From Adenophora triphylla var. japonica (Eukaryota; Streptophyta; Magnoliopsida; Asterales; Campanulaceae), in the NCBI GenBank assembly GCA_022495995.1, contig JAFEMH010002598.1, forward strand, positions 1 through 64,000: a stretch of DNA of 64,000 nt. The letters run 5' to 3'. This document shows, in pieces, positions 1 through 12,692 of this stretch (within the stretch, counting starts at the first letter, position 1; every line of letters begins with the position of its first letter). The position numbers were made by a program, and so were the translations under genes. The notes below the pieces were generated by a model, which had not been told where the DNA came from, ran no database searches, and saw only the letters and a list, made by a program, of their open reading frames with translations.

Positions 1-1000
1 TTCCTACGGGAAGTAAAAACTCCGTCCCATTTTCATAAAATGCATACATGCATACCATCCATCATCTCAAAAAAAAATAAAAAATAAAAAAAAAAAATGC
101 ATACATGCATATCATCCATCTTACATGCAACGGGAGGAAAAATCCGTCCCACTTTTCAAAAAAAAATAAATATATCCTAAACATACATACATCCCATATT
201 GGCAAAATGCCCATTCTTTCCAAACAAAATGCATGCATTGCATCATTCATCAATATCAATATTCAATTTCAAAAAAAAAATCATCATCATCAACATGCAA
301 TATTCAATTTCAAAAAAAAAAAATCACAATTTTCGAATTTTCACATGCAATTTTCGAATAAAAAAAAATGGCGAAAATGCCAATTCTTTTTCCCAAGCAA
401 AATGCACATTTTGGGTTACTCACATAATCATCAAGATTCAAAGACAATGAACATCAATATTCAATTTCAAAAAAAAAATTTCAAAAATCACCTAAAATTC
501 AAATTTCAAACAAGAAATCAACAAAGGGATCAAAGGGTTTCAAAGTATACCGTTCGGAGATTCGAATCCGAAGCCCAATGTTGCCAAGCATCGGGGTAGG
601 GCTCCTCCGCAATCGATTGCGAAAGAGTATAATGCCTCCTCATCCGGACGAGCTCCAATCGTCTCTCCGCCACCGGGCCACGTCCTTGGCCTTGAAAAGC
701 GCCTTCCCCGTGTTCCATCGCTCGAAAAATCGAAGAAATCGGAAGATTTTCGAAGCTTTTTGGCCTTCAATGGAGGTTCTCCTCGGTTCTCTCTCTCTCT
801 CCCTCGTAAGTGCAGAAAAAATTGAAAAGACTGAGGAAGAAGAAGAAAAGGGCGTTGGCCCTCTTTAATACCCCTGATTTTCAGGTCCTCTCCGCGCGGA
901 TAGGGTTGTCAGGGTCAAAATGACCCTTTTGCCCCTTAAAATTTCAGGACTCTGCAATTCAGTCCCCAACTTGACAAAGTTAACAAAGTTAACCAAAGTC
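1..1000. other. AT-rich then mixed non-coding flank of a Tat-like element
   Basis: Positions 1-520 are low-complexity A-rich sequence with repeated words such as ATGCATACATGC and CAATTTCAAAAAAA. From about 540 the composition becomes balanced, and a CCGCGCGGAT word at about 893 recurs at about 3873 in the LTR-like block. No supportable coding region was found; open frames here are long only because of the skewed composition. It probably belongs to the same retrotransposon remnant as the arrays downstream, but this is inference. Confidence 0.4.
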
Positions 1001-1015
1001 AGCCCCTTATCAAGA

Positions 1016-1720
1016 AAATCTTCCCCGGCAGTAAAACGTAAGACCGAGTGCCCCGAGAAAAATAACGAGATCCCGTATCTTTCATCAAAATCTTCCCCGG
1101 CAGTCAAACGTAAGACCGATTTCCTCGAGAAAGATAACGAGATCCCGTATCTTTCACCAAAATCTTCCCCTAAGCAAAGAAACGTAAGACCGAGGTGCCC
1201 CGAGAAAGATAACGAGATCCCGTATCTTTCATCAAAATCTCCCCTAAGCAGAAACGTAAGACCGAGTGCTCCCGAGAAAGATAACGAGATCCCGTATCTT
1301 TCATCAAAATCTTCCCTAAGCTAGCCAAACGTAAGACCGAGTGCCCCCGAGAAAGATAACGGATCCCGTATCTTTCATCAAAATCTTCCCTAAGCAAGAA
1401 ACGTAAGACCGAGTGCCCCGAGAAAGATAACGAGATCCCGTATCTTTCATCAAAATCACTCCCTAGCGAAAAACGTAAGACCGAGTGCCCCGAGAAAGAT
1501 AACGAGATCCCGTATCTTTCATCAAAATCTTCCCCGGCAGGCAAACGTAAGACCGAGTGCCCCGAGAAAGATAACGGATCCCGTATCATTCATCAAAATC
1601 TTCCCTAAGCAAGAAACGTAAGACCGATCTCCCCGAGAAAGATAACGAGATCCCGTATCTTTCATCAAAATCATCCAACGGCAAGATCAAACGTAAGACC
1701 GATTTCCCGTACGAATACGT
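1016..1720 (+). repeat. Tandem array, 70-75 bp unit, about 10 copies
   Basis: The word AACGTAAGACCGAGTGCCCC followed by GAGAAAGATAACGAGATCCC recurs roughly every 70-76 bp, at about 1035, 1107, 1181, 1253, 1328, 1398, 1472, 1544, 1616 and 1689. Units differ by small substitutions and indels, often in the CCCCGGCAG/CCCTAAGCA part. Arrays of this kind between coding region and 3' LTR are typical of the Tat/Ogre branch of Ty3/gypsy elements; no coding domain of such an element is visible here. Confidence 0.85.
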
Positions 1721-1800
1721 CTGATTTTCCCCAGCAAAGGCTAACGAAATCCCCAGCAAAGATAACGGAATCCCAAAAGCCAACGGAATTTCGAGGAAGA

Positions 1801-3490
1801 CTCGAACTACGAAAGGGCTTGATTCCCACTAGGGATACGTAGGTAGCCTATCATTAGGTCCACCTCGACCAAAACGGTCACCCTCTCCTTCGGCAGCTGG
1901 ACGAATTCCACCGAAAGGCCATGTCAAATTAAGGTCCGAGGCACCTAAAAAGCCATCATCATCAAGGTTCGAGGCACCTAAAACGCCATCATCAAGGTCC
2001 TAGGCACCTAAAAAGCCATCTTCAAGGTCCGAGGCACCTAAAAAGCCATCTTCAAGGTTCGAGGCACCTAAAACGCCATCTCCAAGGTTCGAGGCACCTA
2101 AAACGCCATCTTCAAGGTTCGAGGCACCTAAGACGCTATCACTAGAAAGCGATAAATCGCAATCATCCCCAAAGTAGAGACCGAAAATGGTCATCCCTAT
2201 CCCCACAGAGCGAATAGCCATCGACCGAAAATGGTCATCTCTTATCCCCAAAGCAGAAGTTTCTTTCCAAAGAACCGACTGCAGAACTCGCTCATCAGGT
2301 TCGAGGCACCTAAAGCGCCATCATCTCCAGGGTCAAAGACTCGAACTACGAAAGGGCTTGATTCCCACTAGGGATACGTAGGTAGCCTATCATTAGGTTC
2401 AGCCCCCCGACCAAAACGGTCAACCTCTCCTTCGGCAGCAGACGAAGTCCACCGAAAGGCCATGTCAAATTAAGGTCCGAGGCACCTAAAAAGCCATCAT
2501 CATCAAGGTTCGAGGCACCTAAAATGCCATCATCAAGGTCCGAGGCACCTAAAAAGCCATCTTCAAGGTCCGAGGCACCTAAAAAGCCATCTTCAAGGTT
2601 CGAGGCACCTAAAACGCCATCTCCAAGGTTCGAGGCACCTAAAACGCCATCTTCAAGGTTCGAGGCACCTAAGACGCTATCACTAGAAAGCGATAAATCG
2701 CAATCATCCCCAGCAGAGACCGAAAATGGTCATCCCTATCCCCAGCAGAGCGAATAGCCATCAGACCGAAAATGGTCATCTCTTATCCCCAAAGCAGAAG
2801 TTTCTTTCCAAAGAACCGATCGCAGAACTCGCTCATTAGGTTCGAGGCACCTAAAACGCCATCATCTCCAGGGTCAAAGACTCGAACTACGAAAGGGCTT
2901 GATTCCCACTAGGGATACGTAGGTAGCCTATCATTAGGTCCAGCCCCTCGACCAAAACGGTCACCCTCTCCTTCGGCAGCAGACGAAGTCCACCGAAAGG
3001 CCATGTCAAATTAAGGTCCGAGGCACCTAAAAAGCCATCATCATCAAGGTTCGAGGCACCTAAAACGCCATCATCAAGGTCCTAGGCACCTAAAAAGCCA
3101 TCTTCAAGGTCCGAGGCACCTAAAAAGCCATCTTCAAGGTTCGAGGCACCTAAAACGCCATCTCCAAGGTTCGAGGCACCTAAAACGCCATCTTCAAGGT
3201 TCGAGGCACCTAAGACGCTATCACTAGAAAGCGATAAATCGCAATCATCCCCAGCAGAGACCGAAAATGGTCATCCCTATCCCCAGCAGAGCGAATAGCC
3301 ATCAGACCGAAAATGGTCATCTCTTATCCCCAGCAGAGTTTCTTTCCAGCAACCGACTGCAGAACTCGCTCATCAGGTTCGAGGCACCTAAAGCGCCATC
3401 ATCTCCAGGGTCAAAGACCCGAACTACGACTGGCTTGATTCCCATTCGGGATACGTAGGTAGCCTATCGCTAGGTTCAGCCACCCGATCA
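1801..3490 (+). repeat. Higher-order tandem repeat, about 540 bp, three copies plus partial fourth
   Basis: A landmark stretch containing GGGATACGTAGGTAGCCTAT begins near 1801, 2341, 2881 and 3419, giving three full 540-bp units and part of a fourth. Each unit contains about seven sub-repeats of about 30 bp built around TTCGAGGCACCTAAAACGCC. The GATACGTAGG word is familiar from Tat-lineage retrotransposons. The fourth landmark is altered and runs into the LTR-like block at 3572. Confidence 0.85.
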
Positions 3491-3571
3491 CTCGATCACC
3501 CTGCCAAATATGGAGCCTTACTCTTATCGACGACCCCGCTTCCTTCGAAAGCGCCGTCGCCGAGGGGCTAC

Positions 3572-5308
3572 TGTAAGTGCTCCAATTTGAGCTTGTTAGA
3601 ATTTTCGTTAGAAAATTAACGAAAGTTATAACATTTCTAACAATTCCTAACAATCCTAACTTTTCTAACAAAGTGAGGGTAAAATGGGCATTGTTATTTA
3701 AGGTTAAACCTTAAAAAAGAATCTCAAAAAGAAAAACAAAAGAAGAAAACCATAAATAGAAATGCTGGAAACATAAACTGGCTGCCTAATTTGAATTTCA
3801 AAAAGAAATATTCCTCTTGTCCAAAGCTGGAGCTGCATTTAATGAACAGTGCACGCTGAGGGTTCCTGTCCGCGCGGATGGGATTGCAATTTCCAGAGGG
3901 CTATAAATTGAGCCCTCCAGTCACAAAAATAGGGAGCCACAACACATTTTGCACCGAACCTCTGGCGAAATATAGAGAGAAAACAGTGAGAATTCACTTG
4001 AATTGTCACCATTTTCTCTCCAATCTTTCCCAATTCATACTCATCCACTCACTCTCATATTAAAGCCCTAAACACTCATACACTCAAGCCAAACACTCAA
4101 GAACACAAGGAAGATTGGTAAACCCTCCTTCTCCTAACCCTAAATCTCATCCATGCATGCATCTTCAAACTACAAAATGTAGTTCCTTCATCTTCTTGCT
4201 CTAGATCTAAGAAGATCACCATGGAAGACCATCTCCATGGATGATCTTCTACAAAGATCAAAATTATTTTCAAGTTCTCTTACTTTCTTGCAAGGAAAAC
4301 TCATTTTCAAAACCCTAAAAACCATTTTCAAGCATAAAATCTCATTTTCAAAGGATAAAAATCCCCTTCCCAAGCAAATGAAATGCTTAGTCCTAATGTA
4401 CCCCAAGGATGGTTTGGTATAGTTGATTCACCACTAAAATGTCTAGTGATCACTAACCAAAACCTAGGGAAATGGGGACAAGCATGGATGCAAAACCCCC
4501 TCTAAAATCATATTCTCCTTCTTGGGAAGTTGCTGTCCAGTAGCAATTTTCCCAGACCTCAGTCCATTATTTTAACTTTTGGACACAGATGAACTTGGAA
4601 TTTGGTGTTGACTACAAAATACTTTTTGTAGACAACATCCAGAGCTTTCCAGACATATTTTCACTTTATTTTTTGGGTGAGTAAAACTCCTCTTTTCAAA
4701 TTTTCTTTCAGAGGCTAGTTCATCAGCTTCTGGGAATCCAGATCTCATATCTGAGGTTTCCAGAAAATTTTGACCCCTCAAATCTTCTCCAAAATGGAAA
4801 ATTCCTTCGCACAAGTCTTATTTAAGGTGTCTAGAACAACTTTCATTCTCTGATTTTATCCAGATTATGAAGTTTTAAGACCCTTGAATCCATTTCAAAA
4901 TCAAAGGTCCACTGCCTTTTTCATTCTGGCAGAAATGGCTCTCAACTTCAAAAGGTCTTTTGAGTACCAAATCTCAATCCAAAAATTCTCCAAAAAATCA
5001 TGGGATCAGTTTAAAGTCTTAAAAAGATATCCCAATTTTTACTTTTCTGAGTTTCATAGTATTTTGGCCAAAACACACACACACACACACACACACAAAT
5101 GATTTTCAGCTTGGAAGACTCGTTTTACGAGGCATTCCGGGTGCACACTAACGTCCTTCCCGGCGTGTAACATGACCTCCGAACCTAAATCTCTGATCTC
5201 GGGCTTTTTTCAAAGTTTTGGCCCTCAAAATTAAAATGGCGTGGCGACTCCGTTTCGTTGATTTTTTCAAACAAAAATGGGAAAATTTTCGGATACACAT
5301 TCATCACA
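3572..5308 (+). mobile_element. Tat-like Ty3/gypsy LTR (3' or solo)
   Basis: The block begins TGTAAGTGCTCC just after a purine-rich GAGGGGCTAC that could be a polypurine tract, and ends CATCACA, giving TG...CA ends. A TATA-like TATAAATTGAG lies at about 3902, in the position expected for an LTR promoter. It is preceded by tandem arrays, as in the 3' untranslated region of Tat/Ogre elements. TGGCGACTCC at about 5239 resembles a Tat primer-binding site, so the true LTR end could instead be just before it, which would make this a 5' LTR or a recombinant. No second LTR is in the window. Confidence 0.5.
5073..5098. repeat. (CA)n microsatellite
   Basis: An uninterrupted AC dinucleotide run of about 26 bp lies within the LTR-like block. 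Confidence 0.95.
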
Positions 5309-6564
5309 ATACGATATTAATAATTTTTGAAGAGAGTATTCTTTATTGAATCTCAATTTAAATAAGGAGATGTGGCACTAGAACAGGAAAGGAAATTTCA
5401 ACTGTTAATTCTTAGATATTGAATGTCATAATTTTCTCATATTCCTAAATAATATCTCCTAGAATTACAGTGAGATTTGCGGATTTACTGTGAGATTTGC
5501 GACCGATAAAGAAGACAAAAAAATCAGACGTTGTTTTGTGGTTGATAAATTTTTGGTTTCTTACTCTCTAACTTCAGTGACGTAATCATATATTTAGATT
5601 CTCATTTTATTTATGTAATATATTTTTGACTTATAACAAGAGTTTTCTCGGTTTTCTTTTGGACCTTAACCTGGAGCAATGGCGGCGGATGCGACAGACT
5701 ATTGCTACCACCACCTGTTGTTGCTGGCGTCTATGGTGCAATTTTGCGAGTCTTCGAGAGATATTAGGAAAGGGTGATCTGATTCTGTTCAAATTTTTAA
5801 AAATTATTTTCTAGAGTATACATGAAATGAATAGTTAATTTTTTATGCACTGTTTTTGTTGGGAAGCAATATGAGAAACTTCACCCCTTCCTATTTCAGT
5901 CAGCCAATCTCTTTCATACTCCCCTTCCCCTCTTAATTGTTCAAATTTATAAAATTCTACAAAAAGAAAATAGTGGTAGTATATAATTGGAGTCTCCCAA
6001 CCTCCGCTTGGCGGGGAGTGCTTGGCGCACCGGGGTTTGCCCTTTTTTTTAAGCCTTCATACAACTTTTTAAACATAGTAGTATATATTTTTGGTTCACA
6101 TCACATGTATAACTGATGTTTTTGGATTTTGACTTGCTTTCAATTTTTTGGAGCATTCTATGCAGAAATTAAGGCCTACAATTTTGGGGTTCATATATTA
6201 CTCCATTGCTACTTGATTTGATTGGTGACTCCCCTCTACATGTCTCCTTAAGCACCTTAGTTTTGTCAGCATTTAGATAGCAGGAAAGTAAATATTTGAT
6301 GCGCAAATGAGTCACCTATGCATATAATCATCTCTACACGAATGAATGTAGCTTTGGATTAAAGATTATTCAAAATCTTTAGGCTATTACATGACTATAC
6401 GGTTATTGGTGATTTTAAAGTTCGATGATAGTTTGTTCATCGACAGTAATGCAATACATGTTACACTTTGGTTACTCATTTCATTTTTAATAGGGTAAAA
6501 CCAAATTCCATGATATGATCCTTTATCTCAGCAGTGATTATCACTAAGTGGTGCAACCTATTTT
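5309..6564. other. Intergenic, AT-rich, with one exon-like piece
   Basis: Mostly AT-rich non-coding sequence. At 5679 an ATG opens a 32-codon frame starting MAADATDYCYHH and ending at a GGAAAGG-GTGATC that could be a splice donor. It looks like a first exon, but I cannot link it to a family or to a second exon. Nothing else is supportable. Confidence 0.3.
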
Positions 6565-6813
6565 ATAATCCTTTGTCCCAAATTGTATGTCATGTTTTTT
6601 CCCAAAATGAATGACCCTTTAAACTTTACCTTCAAATAATTTTGTCCCTTAATCATTTTTTTAATTTTTTTTTCATAGTTCAATATAATTTTGCAAAACT
6701 AAAAGTTTGAATGTGAATAACAAGAATGTTTATAATTTTTTTCTATAAAAAATCAATCTTTTCAAAATAACCCTTAAATTCCAAATGAACATTCATTTTG
6801 GGACCGAGGGAAT
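6565..6813. mobile_element. Degraded Stowaway-like MITE
   Basis: The right end reads CATTTTGGGACCGAGGGAATA and the left end CCTTTGTCCCAAATTGTATG. They are imperfect inverted repeats of the CTCCCTCCGTCCCAAAATG type. The centre has lost most of its symmetry. It is an old copy of the family found many times in this window. Confidence 0.55.
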
Positions 6814-7697
6814 ACAATTATATTACGTTAGATTGTGAGAAATATGGTTATCTGGCATGAATTTTCAAGATTTTTGTGATGCGCTGAATAATGACATCAT
6901 GAATACAATTATATATAATTAACTTTTATTTTCGAATCATTTTTTTTCATTACCGAAGAGCTATGAAGCTACGCCGTTTTGATGTAAAGAGCAATTAATT
7001 CTTTTTTCCTTGCGAAATGATTAGCATGCCAATTAAAAAGTTATTTACAATGCACATGACTTTAATTACGTCAAAAACTAACAATTTGTTATTTTTTACA
7101 CCAAGATGCAACAAAATGTCAACGTTAGGAATCGAGTTGAAACTTTTTTAATGTTGAGAACCAAATTGCAAAACTGATACAAAGTTAGGCAACCAAATTG
7201 CAATTTATCCGAAATAGAAATTATGTACCAACCCAAAAGACTTCTGCATTTCTGGAGAGTAGTGGTGTGCGTGGAATTGTACAATCTAGGAGAAACGCAA
7301 GAGTTCAAGCTCAACAAGCAACAAGCCAACAAAATTCTTCAAACATTGCTTTGGGTCATTCAGCCACATTTCTGTCCCAGTTTTCTTTTTTATTTTCAAT
7401 CACAAGGTTAGTGTTTCAATTCTCTCAACATTCAAATCCTAATTCAAAACTTTCAGTTCTTGCAAGGTCTGTTTTACTAATATTTTCCACTTTGGTGCGT
7501 GAAACAATTATCTATTGGTGATTCCCATTGTGAGATTTGTCTGGATTGGTAGTTTATTATAATCTTTTTGTGAGATTCAGTGGGTTGGTACTCCTTTAAT
7601 TTGGGAGTTGATTGTTACCGTGGTGTGTGAACTTGGATCCAATTGTGGCTATGAGATTGATCATCACCTATGAGATGTATCCGACTAATAAAAATTA
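6814..7697. other. Intergenic with a possible exon fragment at 7198-7390
   Basis: AT-rich. Between 7198 and about 7390 base composition is more balanced and one frame reads a Gln/Ser-rich peptide (RRNARVQAQQATSQQN). I do not recognise a family. It may be a captured exon belonging to the Helitron-like sequence that resumes after the MITE at 14.2 kb, but that link is inference. Confidence 0.25.
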
Positions 7698-7809
7698 CTC
7701 CCTCCGTCCCAAAATGTTTTCCCATTTGACTTTTTTGTTGAATTTTGACCACAAATTTATGAGAGATTAATCATGTTCATGAAATTCTAAAAGTTGTTGT
7801 TGATAATAT

Positions 7810-8656
7810 TGTTGGAAATGGATAACTGAAAGTTAAGTCTAACTTAACGTTGATCTAGTTTCTAACGGAAGTTCGTTATGTGTTAACGGAACTAGTTACA
7901 AATTATACTCTACATTTGTTGTAGATTATTATACTTATTTAATGTCTCTAAATCATTTAGGGTGAATGAGAATTAATGACAAGTGTTTTTGTAACTTAAC
8001 GGAAGTTAAATAAAGGGTTAAAGTTAACTTGGGTTGACTTGGACTGATCCAAATTAGTTTTGGGTCACAACTGTTCTCAAAAGGTTTTCGTGACCTTTCA
8101 GTTCTGGGCTTCAGCGCGGTCGCGCTCCAGCTTAGAGCGGCCGCGCTGATTTTAAGTAAATCATGGCTTAGTCTCGGCATGCCAGCGCGGTCGCGCTCAA
8201 GGCAAGAGCGGCCGCGCTCGTGCTCGCATTTTGAACAGGTTTGGCACCTCTTGGAGTGAATGTACCATGAACCCTTTAACTTCTTTTAAATAGTTTCCCT
8301 CCGAATTTCAATTATAACATACAGTCATTTTGAGCCTTTTACCCTCTAGAGAGATAGATTAACATACCCAAATCATTGCATATTGTTGCATTCAATCTTT
8401 CAAGTCCAAAGTTCTAAAACCTTGTGTTGTTCGTTAGATTAGTTATATTGGAGTGCTCCTTATAACTAATAGTAAGTCGTTTTATCTTACTAGAGTTTTG
8501 TCATACAACCGTAAGCACCAGTGCGGGACAAATAACTCTTACGGAGATTGTATTAAATACAAGACTCGACTTTAATTCTTTTGTTTTTCAATCTCCGTTA
8601 CTTTTGCTGTCAGTTTTTCCGTTAAGTCTTAAAGAAGCCATAGCAATTGTCCAACA
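7810..8656 (+). repeat. Copia-1 5' LTR
   Basis: 847 bp, TGTTGGA...TCCAACA. It contains two similar GC-rich words, AGCGCGGTCGCGCT with AGAGCGGCCGCGCT, near 8110-8150 and 8180-8220. It differs from the 3' LTR mainly at GCTCGCATT (GCTCAGATT in the other) and GAATGTACC (GAACAGCC in the other). Confidence 0.95.
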
Positions 8657-8698
8657 ATCGTAAGAGTTATTTTACGCTTCTTCAAGATAATCAAGAGA

Positions 8699-9605
8699 TG
8701 GAAAACGAGAAAGACACCACTTCATCTAGTCAAGGGAATGTGACGCCTCCATCGCAAGGTGATACTACATTCAACAATGTTGCTCCTGCTCCTACAACTC
8801 ATCACATCAGTCATGGTGAGAAACCCGCGAAATTCACCGGTGTGGATTTCAAGAGATAGCAACAGAAGATGCTCTTCTACTTGACCACCCTAAGCCTGCA
8901 CCGCTTCTTAAAGGAAGATCCTCCGGCAGTAGAAAAAGGTGATCCGGACCCCCAAAGGCAAATGGCAAAGGAGGCTTGGTCTCACGGTAATTTTCTTTGT
9001 AAGAATTATATCTTAAATGGACTTGACGATGCACTATACAATGTGTATAGTACAGTCGAGTTAGCCAAAGCGTTGTGGGACACTTTGGAAAGGAAGTACA
9101 AGATCGAGGATGCCGGGTCAAAGAAATTTGTCGTCGGTAAGTATCTTGACTTTATGATGGTCGATTCCAAATCGGTAACAACTCAAGTAGATGAATTCCA
9201 AATCATTCTACATGGGCTTGATGCCGAAGGGATGATCATGAATGATCCATTTAAGGTGGCTTCTATCATTGAAAAGTTGCCTCCTTCGTGGAAGGATTTC
9301 AAGAACTATCTCAAGCATAAACGCAAGGAGATGTCCTTGGAAGACATTGTTGTTCGTCTTCAAATAGAAGAGAACAATAGAATGAATGAGGCCAAAGTTG
9401 CTAAAGGCAAGATGGAGGCTAAGGTCAATCTCGCCGAGGCTAGCACGAGTGGCACAAAGAGAAAGCATTCCGAAACTGCCGGGAATGCTAAGGGAAGAAG
9501 AAGACCTCTAAGAAGTTCAAAGGGTCTTGCTATAATTGTGGCAAATCGGGCCACTTATCAAGGGATTGTCGTCTCCCGAAGAAAGAGGCAAACAATGTTG
9601 ACCAC
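8699..9605 (+). pseudogene. Copia-1 gag (broken)
   Basis: Gag is the nucleocapsid polyprotein of the retrotransposon particle. The likely start is the ATG at 8699 (MENEKDTT). A TAG at 8857-8859 interrupts the frame at a place where copia Gag proteins normally have Trp. The frame then continues with the typical UBN2-type Gag region, including ALWDTLERKY and an alpha-helical segment rich in Lys and Glu. A frame change between about 9490 and 9511 separates this from the CCHC zinc knuckle, which is readable in another frame at 9528-9569 as [15 protein letters not shown] nonsense and a frameshift make this copy non-functional as read, unless the frameshift is a sequencing error. Confidence 0.85.
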
Positions 9606-10991
9606 ATGGACCTAGACTTTGCAGCGGTTGTCTTTGAAGCCAACGTTGCAAATTTGGAGGAGAACCCTAAATCATGGTGGATAGATACCGGTGCTACCCG
9701 CCATATTTGTGGTAACAAGGAAAGTTTCTCCTCCTATACTCCCATCTCCGGAAGAAAGCTTTACATGGGAAATTCAGCGACCTCCGATGTTCAAGGCATT
9801 GGAAACGTGATTTTGAAGATGACTTCCGGAAAAGAAGTAACCTTGTTGGATGTGCTGCATGTTCCAGACATCCGTAAAAATTTGGTGTCCGGCGCTTTGC
9901 TTAGTAAGGCCGGTTTTAGACTAGTATTCGAATCCGACAAATTTGTACTAACCAAGAATGGTTTGTTTCATGGAAAGGGTTACCTCGAGGAGGGCCTTTT
10001 TAAATTAAATGTAATGACTGTGATCCGCCAAAGTGCGATGAATAAAAGTTGTGTTTCTTACGTTTATTTGTCGGAAAGTTCTAATTTATGGCATGATAGA
10101 TTAGGACATGTAAACCTCGACACCATTAAGAAATTAGCGAGACAAGATTTAATCCAAATGACTAAATCCGACTCGACTAATAGGTGCGAAGTTTGTGTTG
10201 AGGCAAAAATGACAAAAACGCCATTTAATGCCATACAAAGAGACACAACTCCTCTCGAGTTAATTCACACCGACATATGTGATTTAAAACTAGTGCAAAC
10301 TCGAGGAGGTAAAAAGTACTTCATTACATTTATAGATGATTGTACTAAATATTGCTATGTCTATCTCTTAAGAAGTAAGGATGAAGCCTTAGGGGCTTTT
10401 GAGACTTATAAGAAAGAAGTTGAGAATCAACTTAACTTGAAAATTAAGAAAATTAGAAGCGATAGAGGTGGAGAATATGAAGCACCGTTTGAAGGATTAT
10501 GTTGGGAATCCGGCATAATTCATCAAACAACGGCTCCATATACCCCTCAATCTAATGGAGTTGCTGAACGCAAAAACCGTACTCTCAAAGAGATGATGAA
10601 CGCGCTTTTGATCAGCCCGTGCTTACCCGACAACTTGTGGGGGGAAGCAATACTCACTTCTAATTATGTTCTTAATAAAATACCCAAGAAAGGTATTGAT
10701 AAAACGCCCTATGAATTGTGGCATAATCGTAGGCCATGTTTTAAATACCTTAAAGTGTGGGGGTGTTTGGCCAAGGTTGAAGTACCTAAGCCTAAACAAG
10801 TCAAGATTGGCCCAAAGACCATTGACTGTGTTTTTATTGGATATGCCAATAATAGTAGTGCCTATCGGTTTATAGTGCATAAATCGGACATTCCGGATAT
10901 GCACGTAGGAACTACTATAGAATCAAGGAATGCGGTATTCTTTGAAAACATTTTTCCGGTTAAGGACGGGAAAGATGTAGGTTCTAAATAA
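9606..10991 (+). pseudogene. Copia-1 protease and integrase
   Basis: The frame is open for 461 codons. Aspartic protease is marked by [10 protein letters not shown] near 9685. The GAG-pre-integrase zinc-binding region follows ([10 protein letters not shown], then CEVCVEAKM). The integrase core has its acidic triad in the usual contexts: [17 protein letters not shown], and the Glu in [11 protein letters not shown]. The frame ends at TAA 10989-10991, and the polyprotein continues in another frame from about 11002, so one frame break lies near 10981. The zinc knuckle upstream is in the same frame. Confidence 0.9.
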
Positions 10992-11001
10992 GAGAACACA
11001 T

Positions 11002-12480
11002 GAGTCTACAACCGGTCCTTCTCAAATAGAAGATGAAGAGCCGAGACGTAGCAAAAGGGCAAGAGTGGAAAAGACTTTTGGTCCTGATTTTCTATCTTAC
11101 ATGTTAGAAAACGAACCATCAACTGTTAAAGAAGCTTTGTCCGGTCCGGATAGTTCGTTCTGGAAAGAAGCTATTAACAGTGAAATAGAATCCATAATGC
11201 TCAACAATACTTGGGAATTAGTTGATCTCCCTCCAGGTTGCAAACCATTAGGTTGCAAATGGATCCTTAAACGGAAGTATAAGGCGGATGGATCTATCGA
11301 AAAGTACAAAGCTAGGCTAGTTGCCAAAGGCTTTAGACAGAAAGAGGGATATGATTTCTTCGATACATACTCCCCTGTCACAAGGATCACATCTATTCGT
11401 GTTCTCATAGCTATTGCAGCAGTGCATAATCTTGAGATACACCAAATGGATGTGAAGACTGCTTTCCTAAATGGAGAACTTGATGAAGAAATTTACATGG
11501 AACAACCCGAAGGGTTCGTGGTTCCTGGTAAAGAAAGAAAGGTGTGTAAACTTGTAAAGTCCTTGTATGGACTAAAACAAGCACCTAAACAATGGCATGA
11601 GAAGTTCGATAGAACCATGTTATCGAATGGATTCAAGATCAATGAATGTGACAAGTGTGTCTACATTAAAGGAACATCTGAATCATTCGTTATCGTTTGT
11701 CTTTATGTAGACGACATGCTCATAATGGGAAGTAATCATGATTTGATCATGAATACCAAAGGCATGTTAAAGAAGAACTTTGACATGAAAGACATGGGAT
11801 TAGCTGATGTAATATTAGGGATAAAGATCTCTAGAACATCTGAAGGATTAGTTCTTTCACAATCCCATTACCTAGAGAATATTCTTCGGAAATTTAATGT
11901 CTTTGATGACCCTCCGACTAAGACACCTGTAGACTTGGCTCTACATTTAGCCAAGAACAAAGGGGAACCAGCTTCTCAACCTGAATATGCAAGAATAATT
12001 GGCGATCGATGTACTTAACAAATTGTACTCGTCCCGGACATTGCATATTCAAGTGAGTAAACTAAGTAGGTTCACAAGCAATCCTAGTACCGATCATTGG
12101 AAAGCACTAATGAGAGTACTAAGATATTTAAAGTATACATTAAACCATGGGATACTTTACAATAAATATCCAAAGAAGTATTAGAAGGATACCGTGATGC
12201 CAATTGGATATCGGACACGAAAGACTCTAAGTCCACAAGTGGATATGTATTCACTATAGGTGGAGGAGCAAAGTGTCATGGAAATCCTCCAAACAAACGT
12301 GTATAGCCAGATCCACGATGGAATCTCGAGTTTATCGCGTTAGATAAAGCCGGGGAAGAAGCGTAATGGCTTAAGAACTTCCCGGAGGATGTTCCTTGTT
12401 GGAGCAAACTCCGCGCTCACTGTACTAATCCATTGTGATAGTCAATCGGCAATTGGAAGTGGCACGAGAATAGTATGTAC

Positions 12481-12512
<32 letters not shown>

Positions 12513-12692
12513 CAATACCATTAGGCGGAGTTGATCAAGAATGGCGTTATCACCATTGATTATGTAAAATCATGTGATAACTTAGCGGATCCATTTACCA
12601 AAGGTATAAATAGAGATCAACCGTATAAAGCTGTTAAGGGAATGGGTTTAAAACCCACAACAAACGAACTTATAGCGGACACTCAACCTTGA
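11002..12692 (+). pseudogene. Copia-1 reverse transcriptase and RNase H (broken)
   Basis: Reverse transcriptase is open to 12018, with NTWELVDLPPG, the catalytic Asp in [26 protein letters not shown] and the active-site LYVDDM near 11703. After ARIIG the frame is lost at about 12005. The RNase H region can then be followed only by changing frame repeatedly ([13 protein letters not shown] at about 12060, DANW at about 12195, ALDKAGEEA at about 12340, ADPFTKGI at about 12580), with the stop at 12690-12692. Several of the breaks fall on CAG, CTG or CCGG-like words. The minus-strand frames here are shadows. Confidence 0.88.

Noticed and set aside
105..599. 164-codon frame on the plus strand
   Set aside because: It lies in A-rich low-complexity sequence with repeated words, gives a Lys/Asn/His-rich product and has no domain.
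1016..3490. CRISPR-like array
   Set aside because: Repeats are contiguous tandem units without unique spacers, in a plant genome.
8849..11408. Minus-strand frames across Copia-1
   Set aside because: They are antisense shadows of gag and pol, as are the plus-strand frames across Copia-2.
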